From Bacteroidota bacterium (GTDB lineage: Bacteria; Bacteroidota; Bacteroidia; Cytophagales; Cyclobacteriaceae), in NCBI GenBank assembly GCA_023417785.1, contig JAEZEH010000005.1, positions 27,680 through 91,679 on the forward strand: a stretch of DNA of 64,000 nt, written 5' to 3'. Positions 17,977 to 26,297 of this stretch are shown here, piece by piece. Position 1 is the first letter of the stretch; each line of letters starts with the position of its first letter. The position numbers and the translations under genes are program-made. The notes beneath the pieces were generated by a model. That model saw nothing but the letters and a program-made list of their open reading frames with translations, was not told where the DNA came from and made no database searches.

Positions 17977-19797
17977 ATGTGCAATCCATACATTTCCCTC
18001 CTCAAGAAGTCCTGGCACTACGCTCGCTTCGAACGGAAACGATTTGTCCTTATCTACGGCATGTTTATCATGGCAAACATAATCATAGCCATGAACCCGT
18101 TGTTCTACGGATGGTTTGTTGATTCCCTTCAAAAGGGCGGACCGGAAGCGTTGATGAATGGCTGGTATTATGTCATCGGATTTCTGGGGTTGCGCCTTAT
18201 TGAATGGGCCTTCCACGGGCCCGCGCGGGTGATGGAGCGGGGACTGGCCTTTAATATGAGTCGGAATTTCATCGACGACCTGTTTCACAAGGTACTTCAT
18301 CTTCCGGCGAAATGGCATCAGGACAACCACAGCGGGTCAACCATCAGCAAACTCCAGAAAGCTTACCTGGCGCTTCGTGACTTTTTTCAAAACGGATTTA
18401 TCTACCTGCATTCGTTTGGGAAATTTTTATTTTCATTTACCGCCATGCTTTACTTCTCGCCCCTGTTCGGGATGATCGGCGTGGCCATTGGAATCTTCAC
18501 CGTATGGGTAATCCGGAAATTCGACAAGCCCTTTATCAAGTCGTTACGCGAAGTGAATGCCCGCGAGCACGAAGTATCGTCCAACCTTTTCGACAGCCTT
18601 TCCAATATTGTTACCGTAATCACCCTCAGGTTGGAAAAGCGGATAAAGACCAGCTTCATGAACAAAATTTCCGATGTAGGAGCGCCGTTTAAATACAATG
18701 TGAAAATTAATGAATGGAAGTGGTTCACTGCTCAGATGTTGGTGGGCTTGATTTATGCCGTTATTACCATTGGTTACATCTACCAGAATTACGTTCCGGG
18801 GGAAGTATTCTATATCGGAGGATTGGTTGTTTTGATCGGATACGTCAACCAGTTCACCAGCGTTTTCAATGATATTGCGTCGCAGTACACCCAGATTGTC
18901 AAATTCGATACCGAAATACAAAACGTTACCGAAATTGAAAAAGCATTCGCAGCCGTTCCGGTTACAGGCCAGAATGGCAAGCTTCCGGAAAATTGGAATA
19001 CTATCAGCATTTCGAATCTGAATTTTCGCAGAACAGGGACCGAGGGCGAAAAAGCGCGGAACACAGGGCTCACCGATATGGCTATACGCATTACGAAAGG
19101 CCAGCGAATAGCGCTGATCGGCGAGAGCGGAAGTGGCAAGAGTACACTGCTGGCCATGTTACGCGGTTTGTATCAGCCGATGTCCGGGTCACAAACAGTG
19201 GTGAATGACAGTCAATCAATTCCATTTGAAGATATTGCCGGAAATGTGACCCTGATTCCACAGGAACCGGAAATCTTCGAAAACACGGTTAGATACAATA
19301 TAACCCTTGGCTTGCCTTTTACTGAGGAGGAGGTTATGGAAGCGTGTCAATCAGCCCGTTTCACCGACGTGGTAAACAACCTGCCCAATGGATTGGAGAC
19401 GCACATGCAGGAAAAGGGTGTGAATTTGTCTGGCGGCCAGAAGCAACGGCTGGCTCTGGCACGCGGGATACTCGCGGCACGTACAAGTGATCTCATTCTG
19501 ATGGATGAGCCTACAAGCAGTGTCGACCCGGCGACGGAAAAAAACGTCTACAAAAATTTATTCGAGTCGTTCCGTGGGAAAGCGGTGGTGTCGTCACTCC
19601 ACCGGCTGCACTTGTTGTCGAATTTTGACTATGTCTATATTCTGCGCAACGGCTCGGTGATTGACCAAGGTCCTTTCGAGCAACTCAAGCGCTATAGTCT
19701 GGTGTTCAAGGAAATGTGGGAACATCAGAAAGCCGAAGCGACGGAGGGAGTTATACCGCTTGCGCCGGTTGGGGGGACTTCTGTTGTGAATGGGTGA
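17977..19797 (+). CDS. ABC exporter, fused permease and ATPase
   Basis: 606 residues. The N-terminal ~320 residues contain about six membrane helices of an ABC type-1 exporter domain, including the coupling-helix context VREVNAREHEVSSNLFDSLSNIVTV. The C-terminal ATPase has Walker A GESGSGKSTLLA, Q-loop LIPQEPEIFENT, signature LSGGQKQRLALARGI, Walker B DLILMDEPTSSVD and H-loop SSLHRL. Such half-transporters dimerise and export lipids, drugs or peptides; the substrate is not evident. It stands alone: no partner half-transporter, accessory protein or peptidase domain is adjacent. Confidence 0.9.
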   Translation: MCNPYISLLKKSWHYARFERKRFVLIYGMFIMANIIIAMNPLFYGWFVDSLQKGGPEALMNGWYYVIGFLGLRLIEWAFHGPARVMERGLAFNMSRNFIDDLFHKVLHLPAKWHQDNHSGSTISKLQKAYLALRDFFQNGFIYLHSFGKFLFSFTAMLYFSPLFGMIGVAIGIFTVWVIRKFDKPFIKSLREVNAREHEVSSNLFDSLSNIVTVITLRLEKRIKTSFMNKISDVGAPFKYNVKINEWKWFTAQMLVGLIYAVITIGYIYQNYVPGEVFYIGGLVVLIGYVNQFTSVFNDIASQYTQIVKFDTEIQNVTEIEKAFAAVPVTGQNGKLPENWNTISISNLNFRRTGTEGEKARNTGLTDMAIRITKGQRIALIGESGSGKSTLLAMLRGLYQPMSGSQTVVNDSQSIPFEDIAGNVTLIPQEPEIFENTVRYNITLGLPFTEEEVMEACQSARFTDVVNNLPNGLETHMQEKGVNLSGGQKQRLALARGILAARTSDLILMDEPTSSVDPATEKNVYKNLFESFRGKAVVSSLHRLHLLSNFDYVYILRNGSVIDQGPFEQLKRYSLVFKEMWEHQKAEATEGVIPLAPVGGTSVVNG

Positions 19798-19815
19798 AAC
19801 TTGTTACCGGTTACC

Positions 19816-19885
19816 GGATACCAGTTGCTGGATACCAGTTGCCGGACACCAGTTGCCGGATACCAGTTACCGGATACCAGTTGCC
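19816..19885. repeat. Tandem repeat, five units of 14 bp
   Basis: Five consecutive copies of GGATACCAGTTGCC (units at 19816, 19830, 19844, 19858 and 19872), each differing from the consensus by no more than one base. Degenerate copies of its parts (GTTACCGG, CAGTTGCCGG) continue to about 19912. The array begins just after the ABC exporter stop and lies in the convergent gap before the dehydrogenase gene. It looks like a local slippage repeat or a member of a dispersed family. Confidence 0.85.
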
Positions 19886-19949
19886 AGTTGCCGGTTTCAG
19901 TTACCGGTTGCCATACACGTTGTCGACGTTAATAATTAGTCTTTTCCGG

Positions 19950-22868
19950 TCACTTTAGACAATCCCAAATGATTTCTACCGGATGGAGCGCTTTTCGTCC
20001 GGTTCCGTCTTTGATCTGATGGCGGCAACTCGTTCCGGGAGCAGCGATGATAACGTCTTCGGGTTGCTTGCGAACAGTGGGAAAGAGAACCAACTCCCCT
20101 ATCTTCATGGAGATGTCGAAATGCTCCTTTTCGTAACCAAAGGATCCCGCCATTCCACAACACCCCGAGGGGATCATGTGTACCTGATTGTTACCCATGC
20201 GGGTTAGAATAATTTTCACAGGAGTGAGTGACGACAACGCTTTCTGCTGACAGTGACCGTGCACTTTGATCAGGGCATTCCGATCTTTGAATAGTGAGAG
20301 GTCGATGTTGCCTGACTCAAGTTCGCGGGCGAGAAATTCTTCAATAAGGAACGTGTTATGTCCGACACGCTGGGCCGCCGCCTTTTCGTCACCACGGAGG
20401 AGATCGGGATATTCATCACGAAATGTAAGTACCGCCGAAGGCTCTACCCCAATCAGTGGTGTTTCATCGGTGATTAAATCCTTATAGATTTCCACATTCT
20501 TTTTCGCCAATGCGCGTGCCTCTTCGAGCAACCCTTTGGAAAGAAAGCTTCTCCCCGACTCAGCGTGCCCGACGAAACGGATGGCGTAGCCGAGCCTATC
20601 CAATAGCTTTACCGTGGTAATACCAATAGGTGCCTCGTTGTAATTGAGCAGTTCATCAATAAAAAGATAAACTGTCTTCACCGGTTTCTGAACAGTAGGA
20701 CGGAATTCTTTCTCAAACCATTTCCGCCACGTGGTTTTGGATATTCCGGGGAGGCTTCGTTCCTCCGCAAAACCGATCACGCGCTTGAAGATGTTGCCAA
20801 TAAACCGGTTGCCGGCGACGAGGTTGTAACCCCAGGGCATTATCGAGGCCAGCTTCATGCCGGTAGCGAAGTTGCCGATAAGTCGGCTGCGAAACGGAAT
20901 TCCGTGAGTCTTATAATAGTGATATTGCCATTCCTGTTTCAGTTTAGCCAGATCAACATTCGACGGGCACTCCGACTTGCATCCTTTGCAGCTTATGCAC
21001 AGGTCCATCACTTCTTTGATCTCCTCGTGCGCGAAAGGATTTGCCTTGTCGGAACTCGTTATCATCTCGCGCAGAATGTTAGCTCTGGCGCGCGTGGTAT
21101 CCTTTTCATTCCGTGTCGCCATATAACTGGGGCACATAGTTCCACCACTGAGTTCTGTTTTCCGACAATCCCCGGAACCGTTGCACTGTTCTGCAGTTCG
21201 GACAATTCCCATCGTTTCCGAGAAGTCGAGAATCGTATTAAACTCTGGCGTAACCTGATCGCGTTCGTACCGAAGAAAAGTGTCCATCGGCGGGGTCTCC
21301 ACGATCTTGCCTGGATTAAAGATGTTGTGCGGATCCCACACCTGCTTCAGTTGGACAATCAACTGATAGTTGTGGTCGCCAATCATCTTTCGGATAAATT
21401 CACCCCGCAAGCGCCCATCGCCATGTTCCCCCGACAGTGATCCACGATATTTTTTCACGAGGTCGGCAGTTTCTTCGGCGATTGTCCGGAAAAGCTTAAC
21501 GCCCTCTGTATTTTTCAGATTGATGATTGGACGGAGATGCAGCTCTCCACTTCCCGCGTGCGCGTAGTGAACGCTGTACAGCCCATGCTTCTTCAGCACG
21601 TCATTCATCTCGGCGATATACGCGGGCAAATCGTGCACGTCGACGGCGGTGTCTTCGATTACCGGTACAGGTTTATCATCACCAGGCACGTTACTGAGAA
21701 GTCCAAGACCCGCCTTTCGCAAGTTCCAAACCTTTTTGATGTTTTCACCCGCCACTATTGGGTATGAGTACCCAAGTCCGCGTGACTTTAGATCTGTCAC
21801 CAGAGCCATCGCATCGCTTTCGGCTTTTTCTTCCGTATCGCGGGTAAGTTCGGCTACGAGAATCGCCTGGGGATCGCCCTCAATAAAGAACCGGTTTTCA
21901 ATCTGACCGCGGTTTCGCTTCGTTGCCTCAAACACGTAGTGATCCATCAATTCAACGGCGGAAGGGTTGTGTTCAAGCGCGACGAGATTTGCGCGAAGGG
22001 ATTCATCGATACTATTGCAATGAATACAGACGAGTTTTTTGTGTGGGGGTGCAATCCTGGAAAGTTTGATTTTTGCGGAAGTTATGAACAACAGGGTTCC
22101 CTCCGAGCCTGCAATGAGACTGCAGAAGTTGAACATTCCTCCTTGCGAATTGAAGGGCTGCATTCGCGCAAGCATGTCTATCGCATAGCCCGTGTTTCGC
22201 CGGGGTACCGAAATCTTGGGAAATTCTTTTTCGATCTCGGTGACGTTGCTCTCATCAGAAAGCATCGCGAGGATATTGGCATAAACGGCGTTCTCCAGAA
22301 CAGACTGATCGGCCTGCGCTTTTTCGCGCAGTGTTTCATTGGTCACCGGCCCGAACCATACTTTCTTTCCATCGGCCATAAACCCTTCGACCTCCAGAAG
22401 ATGTTCGCGGGTGCTTCCGTAAACGACACTATTGGACCCACAAGAGTTGTTGCCGATCATCCCTCCGATCATGGCCCGGTTTGCCGTAGACGTTTCGGGC
22501 GCGAAGAAATAGCCGTATTGTTTCAGGTGGACATTCAGGTCATCGCGTACGATTCCGGGTTGGACAACAGCCCAGCCTTCATGATCATTGACCTCCAGAA
22601 TCCGGTTAAAATGTTTGGATACGTCGACTACTATTCCGCTACCCACGACCTGGCCCGCCAGCGATGTTCCCGCAGTACGCGGAATAAGGGAAGTCTTGTT
22701 TTCAAATGCAAAACGGATCAATCGCTGAATATCAGCTTCCGAGCGGGGCACCGCTACGGCCAGCGGTAGTTCGCGGTAGGCAGAGGCATCAGTGGCATAC
22801 AAACGCCGATGCGTTTCATCTGTAAAGACCTCGCCTTCGAAATCACCAAGAAACCCGCTAAAATCCAT
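19950..22868 (-). CDS. FAD-linked and Fe-S-containing dehydrogenase (D-lactate/glycolate-type, Dld/YdiJ-like)
   Basis: 972 residues, a fusion of two parts. The N-terminal FAD-binding_4 domain has PLAVAVPRSEADIQRLI and SLIPRTAGTSLAGQVVGSG; its flavin cap domain ends with HAGSGELHLRPI and SLSGEHGDGRLRGEFI. The C-terminal part has Fe-S ligands in GDCRKTELSGGTMCPSY and LCISCKGCKSECPSNVDLAK, followed by two CCG-type segments (KVHGHCQQKAL, IPSGCCGMAGSFGYE). This is the single-chain D-2-hydroxyacid dehydrogenase layout (D-lactate, glycolate or 2-hydroxyglutarate), passing electrons to the quinone pool or a cytochrome. The exact substrate cannot be assigned. No signal peptide, so cytoplasmic or peripheral at the inner membrane. 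Confidence 0.9.
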   Translation of the reverse strand: MDFSGFLGDFEGEVFTDETHRRLYATDASAYRELPLAVAVPRSEADIQRLIRFAFENKTSLIPRTAGTSLAGQVVGSGIVVDVSKHFNRILEVNDHEGWAVVQPGIVRDDLNVHLKQYGYFFAPETSTANRAMIGGMIGNNSCGSNSVVYGSTREHLLEVEGFMADGKKVWFGPVTNETLREKAQADQSVLENAVYANILAMLSDESNVTEIEKEFPKISVPRRNTGYAIDMLARMQPFNSQGGMFNFCSLIAGSEGTLLFITSAKIKLSRIAPPHKKLVCIHCNSIDESLRANLVALEHNPSAVELMDHYVFEATKRNRGQIENRFFIEGDPQAILVAELTRDTEEKAESDAMALVTDLKSRGLGYSYPIVAGENIKKVWNLRKAGLGLLSNVPGDDKPVPVIEDTAVDVHDLPAYIAEMNDVLKKHGLYSVHYAHAGSGELHLRPIINLKNTEGVKLFRTIAEETADLVKKYRGSLSGEHGDGRLRGEFIRKMIGDHNYQLIVQLKQVWDPHNIFNPGKIVETPPMDTFLRYERDQVTPEFNTILDFSETMGIVRTAEQCNGSGDCRKTELSGGTMCPSYMATRNEKDTTRARANILREMITSSDKANPFAHEEIKEVMDLCISCKGCKSECPSNVDLAKLKQEWQYHYYKTHGIPFRSRLIGNFATGMKLASIMPWGYNLVAGNRFIGNIFKRVIGFAEERSLPGISKTTWRKWFEKEFRPTVQKPVKTVYLFIDELLNYNEAPIGITTVKLLDRLGYAIRFVGHAESGRSFLSKGLLEEARALAKKNVEIYKDLITDETPLIGVEPSAVLTFRDEYPDLLRGDEKAAAQRVGHNTFLIEEFLARELESGNIDLSLFKDRNALIKVHGHCQQKALSSLTPVKIILTRMGNNQVHMIPSGCCGMAGSFGYEKEHFDISMKIGELVLFPTVRKQPEDVIIAAPGTSCRHQIKDGTGRKALHPVEIIWDCLK

Positions 22869-23223
22869 GGCGGCAAAACTAAGCGAAAGACGTTTTAGTT
22901 GCTAAGGTGTAAAAATGAAAAGTAAGGAATATTAGGCCGGTAAATTGCAAAATTTCTAATCAGACCGGTTTTTTGGTCTCCCTGCCCTAATGACAGTCCC
23001 AAATTATTTACATCCAAATTATCAAATATGAATGTCGTCGGCCAGGCATAGGCCTTGAAGCTGGCTGTGAAACAAGGATATGCAGATTACCAGTAGCCTG
23101 CCATGGGTTCAGGATTTGATTGCGGGGGAACCCGAAAATGCTCTGCATGCTATGCACGGTAAAAATTATGGCTCCGAGATGCACTTCTGATTCCAGATTA
23201 TCGTCCAGCAACGAAAAATGAAC
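22869..23223. other. 355-bp intergenic region, no gene recognised
   Basis: No convincing coding frame. Immediately upstream of the dehydrogenase ATG on the minus strand is TAGTTTTG (plus-strand 22874-22881), a perfect match to the Bacteroidetes -7 motif. It is so close to the start codon that it would imply an almost leaderless message, and no -33 TTTG lies at the right distance, so it may be chance. Confidence 0.35.
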
Positions 23224-23640
23224 TTAACGGCTTCCGGAGTTTTCCATGATTTCGCGGACAGGTAGTATATAGTGGGGACCAGTTCCTACGGCGGGGATTA
23301 ATGCATTTACAGCACCGTTTGATTCATGCACGTATTCCATCACAAAACCGCTATCGTCGCGTACCAGCAGAACAGTTCTTTCGGGCAAAATTCCGGAATA
23401 ATTAATGGTAATTAACAAGTCCCTGACTGGCTCTTGCTGCCATTCACCTCATGTTTGGCAGGAGAGTTCAGATCCCCTTTCATCAGCAAGACATTTTGCA
23501 TAGTAAAAGCTCCAGCTTAATGACGGATTGTCGAAATGCAGGTTGAAATTGATATCAGCAGGTTTAACGATAAATAAAAACATCACAGCAATCCTGAGCA
23601 GAAGCATGGGCAGAGTGAGACCTTGCTCTTGCGATGTCAA
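23224..23640 (-). pseudogene. Probable broken small secreted-protein gene with one in-frame TGA
   Basis: Two open stretches (23640-23449 and 23418-23224) are in the same frame and are separated by a single TGA at 23449-23451. Reading through gives about 138 codons: a hydrophobic N-terminal segment (MLLLRIAVMFLFIVKPADIN from the ATG at 23607), a middle part ending SELSCQT, the TGA, then GEWQQEPVRDLLITINYSGILPERTVLLV and a plausible C-terminal part. The continuity on both sides suggests a gene inactivated by one nonsense mutation, or a sequencing error. The alternative is that neither part is coding. No family is recognised. Confidence 0.35.
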
Positions 23641-23889
23641 ATTTGAATGCCGGCAGCAGCAGACGCATTTCGGAGAGAAATAAGAAAGTTTCTCAGCACG
23701 TCTTAAAATAATTTTTCGCTCAAGCCGTTCCCTTAGGTAGCAACACTTTTTTTACATTTTTATATACGCATTCGTACACGTAAGTTTTTTGAAAAAATTG
23801 CTCGTCTGCGAACCCTGAACCTGAAGGTAGTGTTACCGAAATGAGAAGTTGAGTCTACTGTTTAAGAGTAAACTGAACCCCTTTTTATC

Positions 23890-24069
23890 ATGATGAAAGA
23901 AAAAAAATTCAAAACCAGAATGGTCGAATACTGCAAAAACATCCTTCATCACTTTACTTTTAATCCGGCGTTATTTAGAAAAGAATATCGAAAATCATTG
24001 CAATATCTGGACGCCGAAGAACAGGCTGAACTCAAACACTGGGTTCGGAATAATCTCAAACAAATTTAG
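23890..24069 (+). CDS. Small conserved-type hypothetical protein (59 residues)
   Basis: 59 residues, starting MMKEKKFKTRMVEYCKNI (ATG at 23890, or the next codon). It contains FNPALFRKEYRKSLQYLDAEEQAELKHWVRNN, a helical, charged arrangement that resembles short Bacteroidota proteins with an FRKEYRK...L...E..ELK.W pattern (recalled, not searched). No signal peptide or membrane segment. A strong hairpin follows 26 bp after the stop, consistent with a monocistronic, independently terminated gene. Function is unknown. Confidence 0.65.
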   Translation: MMKEKKFKTRMVEYCKNILHHFTFNPALFRKEYRKSLQYLDAEEQAELKHWVRNNLKQI

Positions 24070-24095
24070 AATAGCCAAAATGGCTTAGTGACTTG

Positions 24096-24137
24096 GTAAA
24101 ATGACAATTGATTTATTGAGGTCAATCGTCATTTTAC
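24096..24137 (+). terminator. Strong hairpin terminator after the 59-residue gene
   Basis: The 16-nt arm at 24096-24111 (starting GTAAAATGAC) pairs with 24122-24137 (ending GTCATTTTAC) around a 10-nt loop, with only one G-U pair. It is followed on the plus strand by the T-rich stretch TATTTTATTATT. Because the arms are A/T-rich at the base, it could terminate transcription from either direction, including the convergent minus-strand gene. Confidence 0.65.
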
Positions 24138-24187
24138 TATTTTATTATTCCTGGTGTGATGGTATTAAGATTTGGTTCTGACCCGGG

Positions 24188-24541
24188 TCAACGGCCCACA
24201 ACAACACCAGGCACTTCGGGAAATTCCTTTTCTTCGATGAGCGTGCCGTCCTGGTACTTCATCGTCCGGACAAGATCGCCGTTCTCATTGTAAACACGAA
24301 ACACTCCGGTGCATCGCCCCTTGCTATGAGTCCCTTCACTCCATTTCATTCCGTTGAGGTGATAAGATGTAAATTTACCATTAGGCTCTCCATCGACATA
24401 ATTTTGCATAATAGCGAGTTCCCCGGTGTCATAGTATTCACGCCACACACCTTCTCTTCGTCCGTCAACCATTTTACCTTCAGTCACTAGAATCCCGTGT
24501 TTGTTGAACTCGTAATGAATACCGTTTTGAATAATTTCCAC
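24188..24541 (-). CDS. MORN-repeat / YwqK-like protein
   Basis: 117 residues made of repeated MORN_2-type units: GILVTEGKMVDGRREGVWREYYDTGELAIMQNY, then VDGEPNGKFTSYHLNGMKWSEGTH, then GRCTGVFRVYNENGDLVRTMKYQDG. This is the pattern of YwqK-family proteins (some annotated as antitoxins of YwqJ-type toxins) and other Bacteroidota MORN proteins. No signal peptide, so cytoplasmic. No toxin is adjacent; the neighbour upstream (25-bp gap) is a cysteine-rich protein, and the pair lies downstream of an NtrC-type regulator. A protein-interaction role is the safest inference. Confidence 0.8.
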   Translation of the reverse strand: MEIIQNGIHYEFNKHGILVTEGKMVDGRREGVWREYYDTGELAIMQNYVDGEPNGKFTSYHLNGMKWSEGTHSKGRCTGVFRVYNENGDLVRTMKYQDGTLIEEKEFPEVPGVVVGR

Positions 24542-24566
24542 GTAAAAAAATTAAAAAATAAAACTT

Positions 24567-24833
24567 TTATTCATACTCTTCGCAATGCCACACACCTGAG
24601 ACAGCACGTGGTAACCGGCAATAGGCTGCCTTAGCGCAGTTGGAACAGAGACCTCTTACCGATTCGGAGGCTAAATCGGTTTTATCCTGATCAGCTTCCT
24701 GAAAATCCTGGCAATGCAAAATAAATTTATCCGATGAAATCCTGTGACTACAATCAATGTAGAAAACACAGGTGTTACATTTTTCAATAATTTCACCCTC
24801 CAGAACATTCTTGATGGTTGATTTCAGCTGCAT
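24567..24833 (-). CDS. Cysteine-rich protein with two tandem four-Cys units
   Basis: 88 residues with eight cysteines in two similar units: CNTCVFYIDC + x12 + C (ending LHCQDF) and CSNCAKAAYC + x11 + C (ending WHCEEYE). Both follow C-x2-C-x5-C-x11-12-C and end in an acidic/aromatic tripeptide, so the protein is an internal duplication of a metal-binding knuckle (Zn or Fe-S; inference). No signal peptide. It begins 126 bp downstream of the NtrC-type regulator gene and precedes the MORN protein by 25 bp. The upstream gap holds inverted repeats and a degenerate sigma-54-like element. Function is unknown. Confidence 0.75.
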   Translation of the reverse strand: MQLKSTIKNVLEGEIIEKCNTCVFYIDCSHRISSDKFILHCQDFQEADQDKTDLASESVRGLCSNCAKAAYCRLPRAVSGVWHCEEYE

Positions 24834-24838
24834 AAGAA

Positions 24839-24883
24839 GGCTGTTTCAACAGCCGTCCCAAACTCTGTACCACTTACAAAGTG
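24839..24883 (-). promoter_or_regulatory. Inverted repeats and degenerate sigma-54-like element upstream of the Cys-rich gene
   Basis: Three overlapping signals precede the gene. GGCTGTT-TC-AACAGCC (24839-24854) is a perfect 7-bp inverted repeat close to the start codon. CACTT-ACA-AAGTG (24871-24883) is a perfect 5-bp inverted repeat. On the minus strand TGGTAC-N5-TTGG (24872-24858) resembles the -24/-12 sigma-54 consensus TGGCAC-N5-TTGC but lacks the -12 C. The neighbouring regulator is a sigma-54 activator, which makes the reading reasonable but unproven. Confidence 0.3.
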
Positions 24884-24959
24884 CGTTTAGGCATTCAGAA
24901 CCCACATGTAGTCAACCCGAAATGGAGTGAAGTGTATCAGTTGGAGCGTTTCGCCCCAC

Positions 24960-26297
24960 TTAACCCGCGTATCGTTTAAGTTTTTCGCGAAGGGTCTTGC
25001 GATCGATCCCCAGAACAGAAGCTGTTTGTGAGATGTTGTTTTGGTTTGCAGCAAGTACACTCATGATATACTGACGTTCAACTTCCACGAGTGAACGATC
25101 CAAGCCTTTCGTGCGACCTGCCGAGTAACGGAAAGATTCCGGAAGGTCGGGCACATCAATGATATCGTCGTCAGAAAGTATAACCAACCGTTGCATGAGA
25201 TTCTGAAGTTCGCGCACGTTACCGGGCCAGCCATAGGCGTTGAGCAGCTTGCGGGCTTTGGCACTCACCCTGATGTTTTCTTTACCTGCCTCACGCGCGT
25301 ATTTTTGCAGGAAATAATCTGTTAGCAAGGGAATATCGCCGTCGCGATCCCGCAGCGGCGGCAACTCAATGGAAATAATGTTCAGGCGATAAAACAAGTC
25401 TTCACGAAAGAGTCCTTTCTCGACCATCTTCAAAAGGTCGACGTTCGTTGCTGCGACTACGCGGACATTCACCTTCAATGATTTTTTTGATCCGACCATA
25501 TAGAACTCCTTTTCCTGCAAAACCCTTAACAACTTTGCCTGCATGGCAAGACTCGTGTTACTGATTTCATCCAGGAAGATTGTTCCTCCATCGGCGGTCT
25601 GGAAAAATCCTGCTCTCGTCTCTGTAGCTCCCGTAAACGCTCCCCGTATATATCCGAACAGTTCACTTTCGAGCAGCGTGTCCGGAATTCCGCCGCAATT
25701 TACGGGGACGAAGGGTGCCTTCGAAGCCGACCCGCCATAGTGCAACGCCCGGGCTACCAGCTCCTTACCGGTACCGCTCTCACCAGTAATAAGCACCGTT
25801 GCAGCGGCGGTCTGAACTTTGGCAATCGTTCGATAAACCTGAAGCATACCCTCAGATTCGCCGATGATACCGAAGTGGTGTGGAGACACAGGACCGGCGT
25901 GCTCTCGTTTATTCCTTCGACTTTTTTTGAGCACACTTTCCACGGCAGTAAAGAGTTCGGTATCCGTAAAGGATTTGACGAGGTACTCTTCCGCCCCAAT
26001 CTTGATTGATTCGACCGCGCCCTGGATCGAGGGGAAGCCGGTTATGACCAGTATCCCTACTCCCTTGTAGTTTTCCGATATATGACGGACCAGTTCCATT
26101 CCGTTTTCACCAGGCATTCTGAGGTCAGTGATGACCAGATCAACCGAAACGGATTCGAGTAAAACGATGGCGGCCTGAACACTATTCGCGGTGTAAACCC
26201 CGTACCCGGCAGACTCCAGGTTCCGGCGAATCAATTCCACGGTCTCCTGGGAGTCGTCGACGACAAGGGCCCATATTTCTGGCTGGCTTTTGCTCAT
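24960..26297 (-). CDS. Sigma-54-dependent NtrC-family response regulator
   Basis: 445 residues in the classical three-domain order. The receiver domain (1-~125) has the DD pair in LVVDDSQET, phospho-acceptor Asp58 in VITDLRMPGENG, and the Lys in LVKSF. The AAA+ domain has Walker A GESGTGKE, the sigma-54-contacting GAFTGA loop, Walker B GGTIFLDEIS and the arginine-finger region FREDLFYRLNII. A Fis-type helix-turn-helix closes the protein (NNISQTASVLGIDRKTLREKLKRYA). It activates sigma-54 promoters when phosphorylated by the partner kinase, whose gene overlaps its start by 4 bp (ATGA). Targets are unknown; the downstream Cys-rich and MORN genes are candidates. Confidence 0.95.
   Translation of the reverse strand: MSKSQPEIWALVVDDSQETVELIRRNLESAGYGVYTANSVQAAIVLLESVSVDLVITDLRMPGENGMELVRHISENYKGVGILVITGFPSIQGAVESIKIGAEEYLVKSFTDTELFTAVESVLKKSRRNKREHAGPVSPHHFGIIGESEGMLQVYRTIAKVQTAAATVLITGESGTGKELVARALHYGGSASKAPFVPVNCGGIPDTLLESELFGYIRGAFTGATETRAGFFQTADGGTIFLDEISNTSLAMQAKLLRVLQEKEFYMVGSKKSLKVNVRVVAATNVDLLKMVEKGLFREDLFYRLNIISIELPPLRDRDGDIPLLTDYFLQKYAREAGKENIRVSAKARKLLNAYGWPGNVRELQNLMQRLVILSDDDIIDVPDLPESFRYSAGRTKGLDRSLVEVERQYIMSVLAANQNNISQTASVLGIDRKTLREKLKRYAG

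Noticed and set aside
17753..17989. 78-codon minus-strand frame in the gap before the ABC exporter
   Set aside because: No motif, no plausible partner, and it runs into the exporter start; treated as non-coding.
21939..22769. 276-codon frame opposite the FAD/Fe-S dehydrogenase
   Set aside because: Shadow frame of the dehydrogenase, which has clear FAD and Fe-S motifs on the minus strand.
23008..23211. 67-codon minus-strand frame (MLDDNLESEVHLGAIIF...)
   Set aside because: No signal peptide, motif or operon context; kept out of the gene list.
23449..23451. Selenocysteine reading of the in-frame TGA
   Set aside because: No downstream or upstream SECIS-like hairpin recognised and no selenoprotein genes in the window; a nonsense mutation or sequencing error is simpler.
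24188..24541. Toxin-antitoxin module based on the YwqK-like antitoxin annotation
   Set aside because: No toxin is adjacent; the family name alone does not make this a toxin-antitoxin locus.
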